In this document: positions 13,182 through 14,921 of the stretch, piece after piece
Numbering within the stretch: position 1 is the stretch's first letter
Layout of the letters: each line of letters starts with the position of its first letter
NCBI GenBank assembly: GCA_038136035.1
Contig: JAYPYV010000062.1
Coordinates: 1-14,921 of the forward strand
DNA: 14,921 nucleotides
Reading direction: 5' to 3'
From: UBA9926 sp023261215
GTDB taxonomy: Bacteria; Pseudomonadota; Gammaproteobacteria; Pseudomonadales; Azotimanducaceae
Translations under genes and position numbers: made by a program
The notes under the pieces: generated by a model
Seen by the model: only the letters and a program-made list of their open reading frames with translations
What the model was told of the DNA's origin: nothing
The model's database searches: none

Positions 13182-14921
13182 CTAAACCGGGTAAACGCCC
13201 TCGGTTAAGGACTCGTCGTACAACCTGTCGAGCAGCTGAGAACGACGCGAAAGCACTGCGCCCTGGTTGACGTAACCCTTGTCGGTCACTTCCCCAGCAC
13301 CGATGTTGGCAGGCTCCGCCATGATCAGGAATCGATCCACCCGCTGCGACGAGGCAGGGTTCGCGTCATTGTGTTTCCTGAGCAGGATCCTAATCTCCTC
13401 AAGGGTTTGATCATCGACCAATGCCCTATCTGCAGGCCCAGCATCAACCTCTTGAGGCTCATTTAGCCAAATCATAATGGCGATGTAAGACTGATTCAGC
13501 CCACCAATCACCACGTCCCTCGCGATGGGTGCGAGCGCGGCCACCAGCTGCGCTCTTAAGGTACCCGCCGACACCCAAGCCCCTGTCGTCATTTTAAATT
13601 GCTCGGCGATTCTGCCGGCAAATCGAAGCCCTGCCTCTGGCCTTTCGGGGTCAGCAAAAGTGACGGCATCACCCATTCTGAAAAACCCCTCCTCATCGAA
13701 GGCGTCGCGCGTCTTTTCGGCGTCGTTGATGTATCCCGGGGTAACGCCCAGTGATTTCGCACGGATCTCATAGCGATCAGCCACAGGCACCAATTTAAAA
13801 CATGATCCCGGCATGGGTAACCCCACCACGGTCTGATCCTCGCAAGGCCAATAGCGCGACAGCCCGAGCGCCACCTCTGTGGACATCAGACTCGTGCTCA
13901 TGGTCTTGCGAGCGCCCTGATATTTCACCAGCAACGTCTGCAACCGCTCATAGGTTGAGGTGGGCATGGCGGCACTGCCGTATTGCAACGTTTGCAGATT
14001 GGCAAAAAACTGTTCAGCCAGCGCCTCGTCGCCCTCAAGTGCTGCAACTAACATGCTCCAGCCAAGCGGTGCTCCGGCATAGCCTGTGATGGAGACCTTT
14101 CGCAAGTTGGCGAGCGTCTTGGGGTAATCCGCTGCCGTGGGCTTGCCATCATCCAGATAGATCGTCCCTCCCTGCGCGATGGTCCCGAATAAGCGCATTT
14201 GCCCCGCGCCCACATGCGACCAAGGCATCCAATCCAAAACAACGGGCGCTAAATCGTCACTGATCTCTCGCAGCATCTTCTGCGCAGCAATCAGTGCGCA
14301 CATCATCCCGTGGTTATGAATCACGCCCTTGGGCATGCCGGTGGAGCCCGAGGTAAACATATACTTCGCGACTGTGTTACGCGTAATCGCTTGGATACTG
14401 GCCTCGACCGCGGCTTCATCAACCAACGCTAGGAGCGAATCCAGTTGCGTAATTTCCCTGGCCCCAATCTCGCTCCGAGCGACCGACCAAAGCGAAACGT
14501 CGTTCAAACTAATGTCAGACGCGTTAAGGGCCTCTTCGTGCAAATCGAACGACTCCGCAAAGAGATATTTGGGTTGCGTTTTATCGAATACCGCACGGAA
14601 CTTGGAGAACGCAGGCTCGACTGTGGTGTAGCTGATACTCACCGGTACCACAGGCACCCGCGCGTAGAGCGCACCCAATTGCACAATAAAGTGCGCTCTC
14701 GACGCGCCTGAGAGGATCATCAATGGTGTCTGCTCATTCGCGCCTTGGGCCAGAAGATGTGTCGCGACACCCATCGCTCGCAGGTGAGCGTCCCCGTAAC
14801 TCAGTGATTCGAACTCACCCGTTGATGATTTCTCACAAATAATCGACCGGCTTGGATGCGCCTGAACTCGCTCAACCATGATCTGCGCGAGACTCTTCGG
14901 CAGGCTGTCCAGCGCATATCC
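13182..14921 (-). CDS. Feruloyl-CoA-synthase-like acyl-CoA ligase, 5' end beyond window
   Basis: ANL-superfamily adenylate-forming enzyme that would activate a hydroxycinnamate or other carboxylic acid to its CoA thioester using ATP. The frame is open to the right edge: 14 codons precede the ATG at 14879 and read GYALDSLPKSLAQI, typical of the region just inside such proteins, so the ATG at 14879 is probably internal and the start lies outside. Visible motifs, numbered from that Met, are the ATP loop TSGSTGMPKG (176-185), LDWMPWSHVGAG, GGTIYLDDGKPT, EEGFFRMGDAVTFAD with the ribose-binding Asp, RIAEQFKMTTGAWVS (hinge/A8 region) and GEVTDKGYVNQ with the A10 lysine. The last two and the 'DWMPWSH' block match feruloyl-CoA synthases better than generic fatty-acid ligases. 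No hydratase/aldolase or vanillin dehydrogenase is in view to confirm ferulate as substrate. It is convergent with the ArsI-like gene. Confidence 0.88.
   Translation of the reverse strand, partial: GYALDSLPKSLAQIMVERVQAHPSRSIICEKSSTGEFESLSYGDAHLRAMGVATHLLAQGANEQTPLMILSGASRAHFIVQLGALYARVPVVPVSISYTTVEPAFSKFRAVFDKTQPKYLFAESFDLHEEALNASDISLNDVSLWSVARSEIGAREITQLDSLLALVDEAAVEASIQAITRNTVAKYMFTSGSTGMPKGVIHNHGMMCALIAAQKMLREISDDLAPVVLDWMPWSHVGAGQMRLFGTIAQGGTIYLDDGKPTAADYPKTLANLRKVSITGYAGAPLGWSMLVAALEGDEALAEQFFANLQTLQYGSAAMPTSTYERLQTLLVKYQGARKTMSTSLMSTEVALGLSRYWPCEDQTVVGLPMPGSCFKLVPVADRYEIRAKSLGVTPGYINDAEKTRDAFDEEGFFRMGDAVTFADPERPEAGLRFAGRIAEQFKMTTGAWVSAGTLRAQLVAALAPIARDVVIGGLNQSYIAIMIWLNEPQEVDAGPADRALVDDQTLEEIRILLRKHNDANPASSQRVDRFLIMAEPANIGAGEVTDKGYVNQGAVLSRRSQLLDRLYDESLTEGVYPV

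Overview
The window reads as chromosomal DNA of a GC-rich, probably free-living and possibly marine proteobacterium; the gammaproteobacterial guess rests only on protein style and is an inference. No rRNA, tRNA, integrase, transposase, phage gene or CRISPR array is visible. A run of exactly 100 N, flanked on both sides by the same 55 bases, marks a scaffold join between overlapping contigs, which fits a short-read, probably metagenomic, assembly.

Layout, left to right. (1) A minus-strand APH/choline-kinase-type phosphotransferase (53-1126) diverges from a short-chain dehydrogenase (1428-2198), which is followed by a TPR lipoprotein (2324-4144). (2) A 409-bp gene-poor stretch carries small repeats. 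(3) A minus-strand zinc-free medium-chain reductase (4554-5710) is split artificially by the N gap and is intact once the duplicated contig ends are collapsed. (4) A plus-strand run holds a gamma-glutamyltransferase lipoprotein (5851-7590), a thiolase (7651-8850) and an FAD-linked 2-hydroxyacid dehydrogenase (8874-10247). (5) A 788-bp non-coding region contains an unusual degenerate tandem array with an 8-bp period. (6) Then come a GPH-family MFS symporter (11036-12502) and an ArsI/CadI-type dioxygenase (12621-13109), which meets a minus-strand feruloyl-CoA-synthase-like acyl-CoA ligase (13182 to beyond the right edge) tail to tail.

Functionally this is a loose collection of catabolic and redox enzymes (acyl-CoA activation, thiolysis, NAD(P)-dependent reductions, D-2-hydroxyacid oxidation), two predicted lipoproteins, a sugar-type transporter and an organoarsenical-type lyase. 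Only the 23-bp thiolase/FAD-oxidase spacing looks operon-like. No transcriptional regulator is encoded here, although several short perfect or near-perfect dyads lie in the intergenic regions. The feature least explained by known gene content is the 8-bp array at 10455-10750, which keeps one register over about 296 bp while its unit sequence changes.
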